From the NCBI RefSeq assembly GCF_002021815.1, contig NZ_CP019952.1, forward strand, positions 4,619,001-4,683,000: a DNA stretch of 64,000 nt, in the 5' to 3' direction. Source of the DNA: Pseudomonas parafulva. Its GTDB lineage: Bacteria; Pseudomonadota; Gammaproteobacteria; Pseudomonadales; Pseudomonadaceae. Below the pieces are notes generated by a model that made no database searches, was not told the DNA's origin, and was given only the letters and a program-made list of their open reading frames with translations. Shown here in pieces: positions 9,249 through 18,494 of the stretch. Position 1 is the stretch's first letter. Each line of letters opens with the position of its first letter. The translations under genes were made by a program, and so were the position numbers.

Positions 9249-10652
9249 ATGACTCAAGCTGCCTTGGACACCGCAACCCCACAAACACCGTCGGTTATCC
9301 GGTTGCTGCTCGACAAGCTAGGCGTTGCCTACCGTGAAGTGTTGGCGCATCCCCCCCCGCCGGCTCAAGCCTGTGTACAGGCGGTGCTGCTGGACGACGA
9401 GGTGGGCGCACTGATGGTGCTGCTGCCGCAAAGCCAACTGCTGGACCTGAGCCGGCTCACCGAGCTGACTGGCCGGACACTCACCGCTGTGCCGGTGCCC
9501 CGCTTGCGCCAAATGCTGGAAAAACACCATCTCAAGGTTCTCCCGGGCATACCGGCGCTGACCAGCTCACCTTGCCAGTACGAAAAAAGCCTGCTCGAAC
9601 CCGCGACCGTGTTCATTCAGTCAGGCCAGGAAGACCTGCTGCTGGCCATCGACCGTGACCCGTTCAAACGCCTGCTGAGCAAAGCCAGCGCCAGCGCATT
9701 CGGGCAGGAGGTGCAGGCCATTGCCCTGAACCTGGACCGTCCGGACGATGACACCCGCGAGATCAGCCAGGCAGTTCAGGCCTTCACTGCACGACGCATT
9801 CAAAAGCGGCTCGAAGAAACCATCGAAATCCCGCCCCTGGCCGATACCGCGCAGAAGATCATGAAGCTGCGTGTCGACCCGAATGCCAGCATCGACGATA
9901 TCACCGGGGTGGTGGAAACCGACCCGGCGCTGGCTGCGCAGGTCGTGAGCTGGGCGGCATCGCCCTATTACGCCTCGCCCGGCAAGGTACGTTCGGTCGA
10001 AGATGCGATTGTCAGGGTGCTGGGTTTCGATCTGGTGATCAACCTGGCTTTGGGCCTGGCCATGGGCAAGACGCTCAGCCTACCCAAGGACCAGCCTCAG
10101 CAAGCGACGCCTTACTGGCAGCACTCCATCTACACAGCTGCTGTCATCGAGGGCCTTACCCGTGCAATGCCCCGTGCCGAACGACCTGAGGCAGGCCTCA
10201 CCTACCTTGCCGGTCTTCTGCACAATTTCGGGTACTTGCTGCTGGCACATGTGTTTCCACCGCATTTTTCGCTGATCTGTCGGCATCTGGAGGTCAACCC
10301 CCATCTGTGCCACACCTATGTGGAGCGCCACCTTCTAGGGATCAGCCGCGAGCAGATTGGTGCCTGGCTGATGAAGCTGTGGGACATGCCCGAGGAGTTG
10401 TCCACGGCGCTGCGCTTCCAGCATGACCCCAACTACGAGGGCGACTATGCAGCCTTTCCCAACCTGGTCTTCCTCGCGACTCGATTGCTTCGCTCACGGG
10501 GTATCGGCTCGGGCCCGAAAGAGGAGATTCCCGATGCATTGCTTGAGCGTCTTGGGCTTTCCCGCGACAAGGCCAATGATGTCGTGAACAAGGTACTCGA
10601 GGCTGAGACCTTGCTGCGCGAGCTTGCGTCCCAGTTCGCTGCGCCACACTGA
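9249..10652 (+). CDS. YbaK/aminoacyl-tRNA-deacylase-like domain fused to an HDOD domain
   Basis: A 467-residue cytoplasmic protein in two parts. Residues 1-150 resemble the YbaK/ProX aminoacyl-tRNA deacylase fold (SVIRLLLDKLGVAYREVLAH, then LVLLPQSQLLDLSRL-type strands). Residues from about 200 form an HDOD domain (IEIPPLADTAQKIMKLRVDPNASIDDI; VVETDPALAAQVV), the signalling-linked relative of HD domains, with AGLLHNFGYLLL where an HD motif would be. The start was set at ATG 9249, removing an unlikely basic extension. The exact role is unknown; HDOD proteins in pseudomonads act in stress and signalling networks. Confidence 0.8.
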   Translation: MTQAALDTATPQTPSVIRLLLDKLGVAYREVLAHPPPPAQACVQAVLLDDEVGALMVLLPQSQLLDLSRLTELTGRTLTAVPVPRLRQMLEKHHLKVLPGIPALTSSPCQYEKSLLEPATVFIQSGQEDLLLAIDRDPFKRLLSKASASAFGQEVQAIALNLDRPDDDTREISQAVQAFTARRIQKRLEETIEIPPLADTAQKIMKLRVDPNASIDDITGVVETDPALAAQVVSWAASPYYASPGKVRSVEDAIVRVLGFDLVINLALGLAMGKTLSLPKDQPQQATPYWQHSIYTAAVIEGLTRAMPRAERPEAGLTYLAGLLHNFGYLLLAHVFPPHFSLICRHLEVNPHLCHTYVERHLLGISREQIGAWLMKLWDMPEELSTALRFQHDPNYEGDYAAFPNLVFLATRLLRSRGIGSGPKEEIPDALLERLGLSRDKANDVVNKVLEAETLLRELASQFAAPH

Positions 10653-10658
10653 TTGACT

Positions 10659-10677
10659 GGGGCCGTCGCTCGGCCCC
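10659..10677. terminator. GC-rich hairpin between convergent genes
   Basis: GGGGCCG and CGGCCCC form a 7-bp stem with loop TCGCT between the HDOD gene and the convergent SCP2-like gene. There is no T-run on either side, so it is at best a weak bidirectional terminator. Confidence 0.35.
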
Positions 10678-10684
10678 TGCGCGG

Positions 10685-11059
10685 TCAATGCTTCTTTTTA
10701 GGTTTCAGGTACTTCATCAGGCCCTGGAACCACATCACCAAGGCCGGGTTGCCCTTGATCTGGATCGCCTTGTCCTGGATGCCCTGCATGAATGCCAGCT
10801 GCTTGTTGCGCGCCTGCAGGGTAGTGAAGCCATAGGCAGCATCCTTGAAGGCGATGGCGAAGGCAGGCTGCGCGAACGCGCCCCCTTTGCTACGGATGCG
10901 TTCGTTGGCGACGATGAAGTGCCGAGCGATCTTGCCGTCGAGGGTTTGCATCTGGAACACCAGATCCTTGCCCTTGAGCTGCTGCTGGAAAGCCGGATTG
11001 TTTCGGCTTGCCCTGGCCATCAGCAGGCCCAGGACCCAGAGAAGTAAGCGGAACTTCAT
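10685..11059 (-). CDS. SCP2-like hypothetical protein
   Basis: A 124-residue protein. A longer reading to 11155 exists, but the ATG at 11059 gives a sensible N-terminus MKFRLLLWVLGLLMARASR, a single hydrophobic helix that could be a membrane anchor or uncleaved signal. The body (FQMQTLDGKIARHFIVANERI; FAIAFKDAAYGF; AFMQGIQDKAIQIKGNPALVMWF) follows the pattern of SCP2-type lipid-carrier domains, where a strand-rich half is followed by a helix ending in G-x-hydrophobic-x-hydrophobic-x-G. It ends in a basic tail KYLKPKKKH. It is conserved next to hupA in pseudomonads; lipid binding is my inference. Confidence 0.65.
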   Translation of the reverse strand: MKFRLLLWVLGLLMARASRNNPAFQQQLKGKDLVFQMQTLDGKIARHFIVANERIRSKGGAFAQPAFAIAFKDAAYGFTTLQARNKQLAFMQGIQDKAIQIKGNPALVMWFQGLMKYLKPKKKH

Positions 11060-11155
11060 TTGAGCTTCTCGTCTAAGAAGTGACTGTGAGCGCCAGTTTA
11101 TCCGCTTTATGTGCTTTTCAGGGAATCGAAGAATCTTTTTCGTATGCGAAGACAA

Positions 11156-11174
11156 CGGGCGCTGTGGGCGCCCG
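11156..11174 (-). terminator. Probable terminator of hupA
   Basis: On the minus strand CGGGCGC, loop CCACA and GCGCCCG form a 7-bp stem 31 bp past the hupA stop, followed by TTGTCTTC. The U-tract is modest. Confidence 0.5.
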
Positions 11175-11204
11175 ATTGATCGTCATGCCGCTGACAGGCC
11201 TAGG

Positions 11205-11504
11205 TCATTTAGTCTTTTTAGCAGGCTTGGCGGGCACGTTGATACTGTCGCGCAAGTTCTTGCCTGGCTTGAAGGCTACCGTGTTGCTTGCCTTGATCTT
11301 GACGGGCTCACCCGTCTGCGGGTTTTTACCGGTTCGCGCCCCACGATGACGCTTCTCGAACGTGCCGAACCCCACCAGCGTCACTGTATCGTTGTTCACA
11401 GCCTGGGTAATGCTTTCGAGAATCGCGTTCAGCACCTCGTTGGCCTGGTCTTTGGTCAGGTCGGTCTTCTCGGCGATGACAGCGGCGAGTTCTGGTTTGC
11501 GCAT
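11205..11504 (-). CDS. hupA: HU family nucleoid protein
   Basis: A 99-residue histone-like protein that bends and compacts DNA. It shows the full HU/IHF signature: the helical N-terminus MRKPELAAVIAEKTDLTKDQ, GFGTFEKRHRGARTGKNPQTG (the beta-arm entry with RxGRNPxTG-type residues) and a C-terminal FKPGKNLRDSIN. It carries a Lys/Pro-rich tail (VPAKPAKKTK) about 8 residues longer than E. coli HU, as in Pseudomonas HU proteins of the HupA/HupP type. A GAGG is positioned before the ATG. It is monocistronic, with a hairpin downstream. Confidence 0.95.
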   Translation of the reverse strand: MRKPELAAVIAEKTDLTKDQANEVLNAILESITQAVNNDTVTLVGFGTFEKRHRGARTGKNPQTGEPVKIKASNTVAFKPGKNLRDSINVPAKPAKKTK

Positions 11505-11693
11505 GATGATGAAGCCTCTTTGACGGAATTCTTGTTGTTATGCCGTGCCGCCTCAAGGGCAGCGTTCAAGGCGCCACGGGCTCTAAGCCGCGGCAGACGA
11601 GTGTGAGAATGGCACGCGCTTGAGTACCGCGCCAGTATCGGTACGGCCAGAATGCACAAGCAAAAAAGGCATACCCGACAGTTCGTGCGCTAT

Positions 11694-12842
11694 TTACGCC
11701 ATGACGGGTGGAAGCTGGCGGTTGAGCATCAGTCTTTCCATCACGGTACTGCCGGTAAGGGCGTACCCGATCAGCTGGCCATCGGCGGCGTGGCAGAGCG
11801 CTTTGACGTCATTGCCCTCACCCTCTGCCTGCCACGTACCAATCTGCCCATTCGGCGGTGGCGACACCACCACGGGACAGGCAGGCGTCTTGACGGTGAT
11901 GGGCATTGGCCCATAGCTGACGGCAGTGGGGGTGCCTGTCAGTGTCTGCGCCAGCGCTCGAACGCCACTCATCAACGGCATCACGTAGAGCAGGTTGATG
12001 CCGTCAACCTCGGCACAATCGCCCAAGGCGTGGATATTGGCATGGGAGGTACGCAGGAATCGGTCCACACAGATACCCCGCCCAGTCTGCAGGCCCGCTG
12101 CGGCAGCTAGGTCCGTTCGTGGGCGCAGGCCTACGGCCGACACGACCAGGTCGCACGCGATGACCTGGCCGTCGGACAGCTGTGCACGCACGCCATGCCC
12201 CTGGCGCTGCAAGCGCGTCAGCACGGGCCCGAGATGAAAGCGAATGCCGATACCCTGTAGCCCGCTCTGTACCGCCTGGGCCGCTGCCGGGTGCAACAGG
12301 GTGGGCATGATCTGCTCGCAGGGCGCGACCACATCAACCTCGAAACCACCAAGACGCATGTCGTTCGCAAACTCACAGCCGATAAGACCGGCGCCCAGGA
12401 TCAATACCCGCTGCTTGCCGTCAGCCGCGGCGCGCAGGCGCGCGTAGTCTTCAAGGTCGTTGATCGGGAAGATCAGGTCGCTGGCGTCACCTTCCACAGG
12501 CACGCTGATGGTCTGTGCACCCAGCGCCAGGACGAGATCGCGATAGGGCACTGCCTCCTCGCCAATCCATAGGCGCTTGTGGCCTGGGTCGATACCCGTT
12601 ATGCGCGTATGGGTGCGCACCTCGACGTTCAATTGCTCGGCCATGGCGCCGGGCTCGGCCATGCACAGCCCCTCGGCGTCCTTCTGCTTGGCGAAGCCGG
12701 TCGAGAGCATGGGCTTGGAGTAGGACCGCCCATCATCGGCAGTGATCATCAGCACGGGGGTGAGTGCATCGAACTTGCGTAATTCCCGGGCGAGGTTGTA
12801 GCCCGCAAGCCCGGTGCCAATGATGACTACAGGAGGCGTCAT
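11694..12842 (-). CDS. rubB: Rubredoxin-NAD(+) reductase
   Basis: A 382-residue FAD enzyme that passes electrons from NADH to rubredoxin. It has an N-terminal FAD-binding motif ([18 protein letters not shown]), a second, NAD-binding Rossmann motif ([18 protein letters not shown]), and the C-terminal FAD stretch ([14 protein letters not shown]). Length and motifs match the class of AlkT/RubB reductases. It begins 13 bp after the rubredoxin gene, so the two form a rubA-rubB operon. In alkane degraders this pair feeds alkane hydroxylase; no such hydroxylase is in this window, so the partner oxidase or stress role is open. Confidence 0.93.
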   Translation of the reverse strand: MTPPVVIIGTGLAGYNLARELRKFDALTPVLMITADDGRSYSKPMLSTGFAKQKDAEGLCMAEPGAMAEQLNVEVRTHTRITGIDPGHKRLWIGEEAVPYRDLVLALGAQTISVPVEGDASDLIFPINDLEDYARLRAAADGKQRVLILGAGLIGCEFANDMRLGGFEVDVVAPCEQIMPTLLHPAAAQAVQSGLQGIGIRFHLGPVLTRLQRQGHGVRAQLSDGQVIACDLVVSAVGLRPRTDLAAAAGLQTGRGICVDRFLRTSHANIHALGDCAEVDGINLLYVMPLMSGVRALAQTLTGTPTAVSYGPMPITVKTPACPVVVSPPPNGQIGTWQAEGEGNDVKALCHAADGQLIGYALTGSTVMERLMLNRQLPPVMA

Positions 12843-12855
12843 GGGGTTTCCTCGA

Positions 12856-13023
12856 TCAACCGATGGCGATCATTTCAAAGTCGCTCTTACCAACCCCGCA
12901 GTCTGGGCAGAGCCAGTCTTCAGGTACGTCTTCCCAACGCGTGCCGGGCGCGATTCCATCATCCGGCCAGCCATCGGCTTCGTCATAGATCAGACCGCAG
13001 ACAATACATTGCCACTTTTTCAT
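12856..13023 (-). CDS. rubA: Rubredoxin
   Basis: A 55-residue iron protein with two CxxC knuckles, [12 protein letters not shown] and [11 protein letters not shown], which bind one Fe with four Cys. The spacing and the conserved aromatic residues ([20 protein letters not shown]) are diagnostic for rubredoxin. The ATG at 13023 follows GAGGAAA at a good distance; a longer in-frame reading to 13242 would add 73 residues unrelated to rubredoxin and overlap the divergent ubiC start. It is an electron carrier for the reductase encoded just downstream. Confidence 0.96.
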   Translation of the reverse strand: MKKWQCIVCGLIYDEADGWPDDGIAPGTRWEDVPEDWLCPDCGVGKSDFEMIAIG

Positions 13024-13190
13024 CGGAACGGGTTTCCTCGGTTCAGGCTCGGCTTGGGTTTGGACGTGCGGCCTCTTCACGGGCCAAGGTGCAATCGAAA
13101 GGCTTTGTAGCGGCCCTGCCGGCAGTATGCAAGCAGTCGGGGCATTCATGCTAAGCTCGCGGCCTCTTTGGTTGTAACAAGCAGACCGAC

Positions 13191-13748
13191 GTGTCGTACC
13201 CAACCCCGCACGCAGCCGCTGTCGCGTGGCTAGCGTATCCACAGGTGCAGGCCAGCCTCGCCCCCTCCATGCTGGACTGGTTGTTCGATGAGGGCTCGCT
13301 CACACGTCGGCTGACCCGACTGTCCGGCGACGATTTCTGCGTAACGCCCCTGTTCGAAGGCTGGCAGTCGCTGCGCGAGGATGAATGCCAAGCCCTTGGC
13401 ATCGCGCTCGGTGCCCAGGGTTGGGTCAGGGAAGTGTTCCTGCGCGGGCATGGCCAGCCGTGGGTATTCGCCCGCAGCGTAGCCAGCCGTGCGGCGCTCG
13501 AACGTGGCGGCCTGGACCTTGAATCGCTCGGCAGTCGCTCGCTGGGCGAGCTGCTGTTCTGCGATCGAGCGTTCACCCGCCATCCCCTGCAGGTATGCCA
13601 CTACCCCGAAGCCTGGCTCCCTGCTGAAGTTGCAAGCCCAGGCTTGTGGGGACGTCGTTCACGCTTCTCCCGAGATGAACTCGACCTGCTTGTCGCCGAA
13701 GTGTTCCTGCCGGCGTTGTGGCAGGTGGCACGCGAGGATACCCGCTGA
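13191..13748 (+). CDS. ubiC: Chorismate pyruvate-lyase UbiC
   Basis: Converts chorismate to 4-hydroxybenzoate and pyruvate, the first committed step of ubiquinone synthesis, in the cytoplasm. The 185-residue length is typical. Diagnostic stretches are [43 protein letters not shown] (the Arg contacts product) and LGELLF. Translation starts at GTG (13191); no better ATG lies nearby. Its TGA overlaps the ubiA ATG by one base (TGATG), so the next enzyme of the pathway is translationally coupled. Confidence 0.97.
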   Translation: MSYPTPHAAAVAWLAYPQVQASLAPSMLDWLFDEGSLTRRLTRLSGDDFCVTPLFEGWQSLREDECQALGIALGAQGWVREVFLRGHGQPWVFARSVASRAALERGGLDLESLGSRSLGELLFCDRAFTRHPLQVCHYPEAWLPAEVASPGLWGRRSRFSRDELDLLVAEVFLPALWQVAREDTR

Positions 13749-14638
13749 TGTACCTGCAACTGCTCAAATCGCTGAACCGTCTTCATCCGCGCGCCTGGGA
13801 CTTTGTCCAGCTAAGTCGCATGGACAGGCCCATCGGCATTTATCTGCTGCTCTGGCCAACCCTGTCGGCGGTGTGGATTGCAGGTCAGGGTTCACCCTCG
13901 TTGGCCAATGTGCTGATCTTCGGGTTGGGCGTGGTGCTCATGCGCGCGGCCGGGTGCTGCATCAATGATTTTGCCGACCGCAAGGTGGATGGATACGTCA
14001 AGCGCACCGCCGATCGACCCTTGGCCAGCGGGCGTGTACGCCCCCGCGAAGCGCTGACGCTGTTTGCCGTTTTGGTAAGCGTGAGCTTCCTGCTGGTGCT
14101 GTGCACCAACAGTCAAACCGTCTGGCTTTCGTTCGCGGCCGTCGCGCTCGCATTTTGCTACCCCTTCATGAAGCGCTACACCTACTACCCACAGGTGGTG
14201 CTGGGCGCCGCCTATTCGTGGGGTATCCCCATGGCCTTCACCGCTGCTGGCGGCGAGCTGCCGGCCGCTGCCTGGCTGCTGTACATCGCCAACCTGCTGT
14301 GGACGGTGGCTTACGACACCTACTACGCCATGGTCGATCGCGACGATGACCTGAAGATCGGTGTGAAGTCCACGGCCATCCTGTTCGGCGAGGCTGACCG
14401 GGTGATCATCCTGAGCTTGCAGGGCCTTTCGCTGGGCTGCCTGATGCTGGCCGGCAGCAGCTTCGCCCTCGGCGGCTGGTTCTACCTGGGCCTGCTGGGC
14501 GCCGCGTGCTGTTTCGCCTGGGAATTCTGGTCCACCCGCCGCCTGGATCGAGACGCATGCTTCAAGGCGTTCCTGCACAACCACTGGGCCGGGCTGATGG
14601 TGTTCATGGGCGTGGTACTGGATTACGCGCTACGTTGA
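13748..14638 (+). CDS. ubiA: 4-hydroxybenzoate octaprenyltransferase UbiA
   Basis: An integral membrane prenyltransferase of 296 residues that attaches the polyprenyl tail to 4-hydroxybenzoate. The two Asp-rich motifs that bind Mg-pyrophosphate are present: the first in [20 protein letters not shown] and the second in [20 protein letters not shown]. About eight or nine hydrophobic helices follow the short N-terminus [19 protein letters not shown]. The start at 13748 overlaps the ubiC stop; an in-frame Met 30 bp upstream is inside ubiC and less likely. Classic ubiCA operon. Confidence 0.97.
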   Translation: MYLQLLKSLNRLHPRAWDFVQLSRMDRPIGIYLLLWPTLSAVWIAGQGSPSLANVLIFGLGVVLMRAAGCCINDFADRKVDGYVKRTADRPLASGRVRPREALTLFAVLVSVSFLLVLCTNSQTVWLSFAAVALAFCYPFMKRYTYYPQVVLGAAYSWGIPMAFTAAGGELPAAAWLLYIANLLWTVAYDTYYAMVDRDDDLKIGVKSTAILFGEADRVIILSLQGLSLGCLMLAGSSFALGGWFYLGLLGAACCFAWEFWSTRRLDRDACFKAFLHNHWAGLMVFMGVVLDYALR

Positions 14639-14797
14639 GCGGTGGGTTGAGGCGCGGCACCACCTCAGCAAGGTCCACCTGGTGCACACCGCATGAGGAT
14701 TCACCGTATCGAGGGGGTAAAGCGTCGGTTACAGGTGCAACCGCCGCCCCGGTCAAGCCTGGCCCAGTCATTGAATGTCGCGAGAACCGCCAACACC

Positions 14798-14815
14798 CTG
14801 TCACACAGCTGCAAT
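14798..14815 (+). promoter_or_regulatory. Pho box before phoB
   Basis: CTGTCAC-ACAG-CTGCAAT matches the 7-4-7 PhoB-binding repeat (CTGTCAT-N4-CTGTCAT). A TATCTA -10 candidate follows at 14824-14829, with the Pho box in the -35 position, the usual layout of a PhoB-activated promoter. This would make phoBR autoregulated. Confidence 0.75.
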
Positions 14816-14869
14816 AATTCCGTTATCTAATGCGGGGCCAAGACAGCGAATCCAGGAGAGGTTTTGAGC

Positions 14870-15559
14870 ATGGCTGGCAGGAATATTCTGATCGTCGACG
14901 ACGAGGCGCCCATCCGCGAGATGATTGCCGTGGCCCTGGAGATGGCAGGTTATGAGTGCCTGGAAGCAGAAAGCTCCCAACAGGCCCATGCCATCATCGT
15001 CGACCGTAAGCCGGACCTGATTCTGCTGGACTGGATGCTCCCCGGCACCTCGGGCATCGAACTGGCCCGGCGGCTCAAGCGCGACGAGCTGACCGGGGAC
15101 ATTCCGATCATCATGCTCACCGCCAAGGGCGAGGAAGACAACAAGATCCAAGGCCTGGAAGTGGGGGCGGACGACTACATCACCAAGCCGTTTTCGCCGC
15201 GTGAGCTGGTAGCCCGCCTCAAGGCCGTGCTGCGACGTACCGGCCCCAGTGATGGCGAGACGCCGATCGAAGTGGGCGGGCTGCTGCTGGACCCTATCAG
15301 TCATCGCGTCACCATCGATGGCAAGCCGGCCGAGATGGGGCCCACCGAGTACCGCCTGCTGCAATTCTTCATGACCCATCAGGAACGCGCCTATACCCGC
15401 GGCCAGTTGCTGGACCAGGTATGGGGGGGCAATGTCTATGTCGAGGAACGCACGGTCGATGTCCACATTCGCCGCTTGCGCAAGGCGCTGGGTGAGGCGT
15501 ATGAAAACCTGGTACAAACGGTTCGCGGCACAGGCTACCGCTTTTCGACCAAGGTCTGA
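14870..15559 (+). CDS. phoB: Phosphate response regulator PhoB
   Basis: DNA-binding response regulator of the phosphate-starvation regulon. Residues 1-120 are the receiver ([18 protein letters not shown]), with acidic residues at 10-11, the phospho-acceptor Asp54 ([10 protein letters not shown]), then [10 protein letters not shown] and [14 protein letters not shown]. Residues 130-229 form the OmpR-type winged helix ([32 protein letters not shown]). I chose ATG 14870 (229 residues); a TTG at 14864 closer to AGGAGAGG (14853-14860) would add two residues. phoR follows after 114 bp. Confidence 0.97.
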   Translation: MAGRNILIVDDEAPIREMIAVALEMAGYECLEAESSQQAHAIIVDRKPDLILLDWMLPGTSGIELARRLKRDELTGDIPIIMLTAKGEEDNKIQGLEVGADDYITKPFSPRELVARLKAVLRRTGPSDGETPIEVGGLLLDPISHRVTIDGKPAEMGPTEYRLLQFFMTHQERAYTRGQLLDQVWGGNVYVEERTVDVHIRRLRKALGEAYENLVQTVRGTGYRFSTKV

Positions 15560-15673
15560 CCTGAAACGCAGCACTCGGCTCAAAGCCGTTGAATGGACGT
15601 GAACGCGCTACCGATCCGCTTCTGCATGCAGGTTCGTGCTTGCTGTTGATCGCTGGATTCGAAGGATCCCCAA

Positions 15674-16981
15674 TTGAACCAGAACTGGCATGCGACCTTG
15701 ATTCGCCACCTGCTGCTGTTGATCACCCTTTGCCTGATCGGTGGCCTGGTCAGTGGCTACTATGGCTGGAGCCTGGCCATTGGCCTGGCTCTCTACCTGG
15801 GCTGGACGCTCAAGCAACTGCTGCGCCTGCATGCCTGGCTGCGCAATCACCAACCGGACGAAGCACCGCCTGACGGCTACGGCCTATGGGGCGAGGTGTT
15901 CGACAGCATCTACCATCTGCAACGCCGCGACCAGCGTGTGCGTGGCAGGCTTCAAGCGGTGATCGACAGGGTGCAGGAATCCACCGCAGCGCTGCGCGAC
16001 GCCGTGATCATGCTCGACAGCCACGGCAACCTGGAGTGGTGGAACCGCGCAGCCGAGACGCTCCTGGGCTTCAAGACACCCCAGGACGGCGGCCAGCAGG
16101 TGACCAACCTGGTGCGGCACCCGCGCTTCAAGGAATACTTCGAAACCGAAAACTATGTCGAGCCACTGGAGATTCCATCCCCCATCAACGATCGCATGCG
16201 GGTGCAACTGCACATCACACGCTACGGTAACAACGAACACCTGATGCTGGTTCGGGACGTCACCCGCATCCACCAGCTCGAACAGATGCGCAAGGACTTC
16301 GTGGCCAACGTGTCCCACGAACTGCGAACGCCGCTGACCGTGATTGCCGGCTACCTGGAAACCCTGCTGGATAACGTCGAGGACGTGAACCCCCGCTGGC
16401 GCCGAGCGTTGCAGCAGATGAGCCAACAGGGCTCGCGCATGCAAACGCTGCTCAACGACCTGCTGCTGCTGGCCAAGCTGGAGGCCACCGACTACCCGTC
16501 CGACAACCAGCCAGTGGCCGTGGACACCCTGCTCAGTGCGATCAAGCAAGACGCGCAAGCGTTGTCCGGGCCGCGCAACCAGCGCATTACCCTGGAGGCC
16601 GAGCCAGGCATCTGGCTCAAGGGCAGCGAGTCGGAATTGCGCAGCGCGTTCTCCAACCTGGTGTTCAATGCCGTCAAGTACACCCAGGACGAGGGCAGCA
16701 TTCGCATTCGCTGGTGGGCCGATGCCCAAGGCGCCCATCTGTCGGTGCAGGACTCAGGGCCCGGCATCGATGCCAAGCACCTGCCACGGCTGACGGAGCG
16801 GTTCTATCGGGTGGATTCGAGCCGTGCATCTCATACCGGTGGCACGGGCCTTGGGCTGGCAATCGTCAAGCATGTGCTGATGCGCCACCGCGGGCGCCTG
16901 GAGATCAGCAGCGTGCCAGGCCATGGCAGCACCTTCACCTGCCATTTTGCAGTGGCGCAACAGGTCACAGGTAAGGTTTGA
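15674..16981 (+). CDS. phoR: Phosphate sensor histidine kinase PhoR
   Basis: Inner-membrane kinase/phosphatase that controls PhoB according to signals from the Pst transporter and PhoU. The 435 residues hold two N-terminal membrane helices (LLLLITLCLIGGLVSGYYG; LAIGLALYLGWTLKQLL) with almost no periplasmic loop, a PAS domain (AVIMLDSHGNLEWWNRAAE), the H-box with phospho-accepting His (FVANVSHELRTPLTVIAGY), and the N, G1 and G2 boxes (FNAVKYTQ; DSGPGI; GTGLGLAIVKHV). It starts at TTG (15674), 7 nt after AAGGAT; there is no good ATG. Confidence 0.97.
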   Translation: MNQNWHATLIRHLLLLITLCLIGGLVSGYYGWSLAIGLALYLGWTLKQLLRLHAWLRNHQPDEAPPDGYGLWGEVFDSIYHLQRRDQRVRGRLQAVIDRVQESTAALRDAVIMLDSHGNLEWWNRAAETLLGFKTPQDGGQQVTNLVRHPRFKEYFETENYVEPLEIPSPINDRMRVQLHITRYGNNEHLMLVRDVTRIHQLEQMRKDFVANVSHELRTPLTVIAGYLETLLDNVEDVNPRWRRALQQMSQQGSRMQTLLNDLLLLAKLEATDYPSDNQPVAVDTLLSAIKQDAQALSGPRNQRITLEAEPGIWLKGSESELRSAFSNLVFNAVKYTQDEGSIRIRWWADAQGAHLSVQDSGPGIDAKHLPRLTERFYRVDSSRASHTGGTGLGLAIVKHVLMRHRGRLEISSVPGHGSTFTCHFAVAQQVTGKV

Positions 16982-17120
16982 GGCCGTTCGGGCCACTTTG
17001 CAGCATCGATCAAGTGGTCGCCCTTTGCTTTTGCGGCCCTAGCCGCTACATTTGATCCCTTGCGCCGGCTGGAGCCGGCACTTTTCTCATCTTCAAGACG
17101 GATCCCGTAAAAACTCCATC

Positions 17121-18461
17121 ATGGACCCTTCCCCTGGTATCAGCCTCACCTCCCTGTTCGCCGATTTCGGCATGATCATTTTTGCTTTGGTTCTGGTGCT
17201 GCTCAACGGCTTCTTCGTTGCCGCCGAGTTCGCCATGGTCAAGCTGCGCGCAACCCGCGTGGACGCCATCGCCGAGCAGCACGGCTGGCGCGGCAGCATC
17301 CTGCGCAAGGTTCACAACCAGCTTGATGCCTACCTCTCTGCCTGCCAGCTCGGCATCACCTTGGCCTCGCTGGGGCTGGGCTGGGTGGGCGAGCCGGCCT
17401 TCGCGCACTTGCTCGAACCGCTGCTGGCCTACTTTGGCGTCGATACCCCTGAGCTGATCAAGGCCGTCTCGTTCTTCGTCGCCTTCTTCGTGATCTCCTA
17501 CCTGCACATCGTGGTGGGTGAGCTGGCGCCCAAATCGTGGGCCATTCGCAAGCCGGAACTGTTGTCGCTGTGGACCGCAGTACCGCTGTACCTGTTCTAC
17601 TGGCTGATGTACCCGGCCATCTACCTGCTCAATGCCAGCGCCAACACAATCCTGCGCATTGCCGGCCAAGGCGAACCCGGCCCGCACCACGAGCACCACT
17701 ACAGCCGGGAGGAGCTCAAGCTGATCCTGCACTCCAGCCGCGGCCAGGACCCAAGCGATCAAGGCATGCGCGTGCTGGCGTCCGCGGTGGAAATGGGTGA
17801 GCTGGAAGTGGTGGACTGGGCCAACTCTCGCGAAGACATGGTCATCATCGACGCCCATGCCCCGCTCAAGCAGATACTGGCCCTGATCCGCCGTCACAAG
17901 TTCAGCCGCTACCCGGTGTACGACACCGAGCGCGAGGAGTTCACGGGCCTGCTGCACATCAAGGACCTGCTACTCGAACTCGCCGAACTCGAACACCTGC
18001 CTGAAACCATTGACCTGGAAGACCTGGCTCGCCCACTGGAGCGCGTTTCCAGGCACATGCCGCTGTCCCAATTGCTCGAGCAGTTCCGCAAGGGCGGTGC
18101 GCACTTCGTGCTGGTCGAGGAGGCCGATGGCAAGGTCATCGGTTACCTGACCATGGAAGATGTGCTGGAAGTGCTGGTGGGCGACATCCAGGACGAACAC
18201 CGCAAGACCGAGCGCGGCATCCTGGCCTATCAGCCAGGAAAGCTGCTGGTGCGCGGCGATACTCCGCTGTTCAAGGTCGAGCGCTTGCTGGGCGTGGACC
18301 TGGACCATATCGAGGCAGAGACACTGGCCGGCCTGGTCTACGAAACGCTCAAGCGCGTACCCGAAGAAGAAGAGGTGCTCGAGGTCGAAGGGCTGCGCAT
18401 CATCGTCAAGAAAATGAAAGGCCCCAAGATCGTGCTGGCCAAAGTGCTCAAGCTGGACTGA
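17121..18461 (+). CDS. HlyC/CorC family membrane protein with CBS pair
   Basis: A 446-residue integral membrane protein of the CNNM/CorC family, linked to Mg2+ and Co2+ efflux or homeostasis. In order: a DUF21 domain with about four membrane helices (IIFALVLVLLNGFFVAAEFA; LGITLASLGLGWVGEPAFA), two CBS domains (around MVIIDAHAPLKQILALI and FVLVEEADGKVIGYLTMEDV) and a C-terminal CorC_HlyC domain (VERLLGVDLDHIEAETLAGLV). The ATG at 17121 removes a 23-residue non-hydrophobic extension. It follows phoR in the same direction after a 139-bp gap. Ion specificity cannot be told from sequence. Confidence 0.9.
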   Translation: MDPSPGISLTSLFADFGMIIFALVLVLLNGFFVAAEFAMVKLRATRVDAIAEQHGWRGSILRKVHNQLDAYLSACQLGITLASLGLGWVGEPAFAHLLEPLLAYFGVDTPELIKAVSFFVAFFVISYLHIVVGELAPKSWAIRKPELLSLWTAVPLYLFYWLMYPAIYLLNASANTILRIAGQGEPGPHHEHHYSREELKLILHSSRGQDPSDQGMRVLASAVEMGELEVVDWANSREDMVIIDAHAPLKQILALIRRHKFSRYPVYDTEREEFTGLLHIKDLLLELAELEHLPETIDLEDLARPLERVSRHMPLSQLLEQFRKGGAHFVLVEEADGKVIGYLTMEDVLEVLVGDIQDEHRKTERGILAYQPGKLLVRGDTPLFKVERLLGVDLDHIEAETLAGLVYETLKRVPEEEEVLEVEGLRIIVKKMKGPKIVLAKVLKLD

Positions 18462-18494
18462 GCACATCGACGCCCTGCCCCGATCAAGCCCTGA

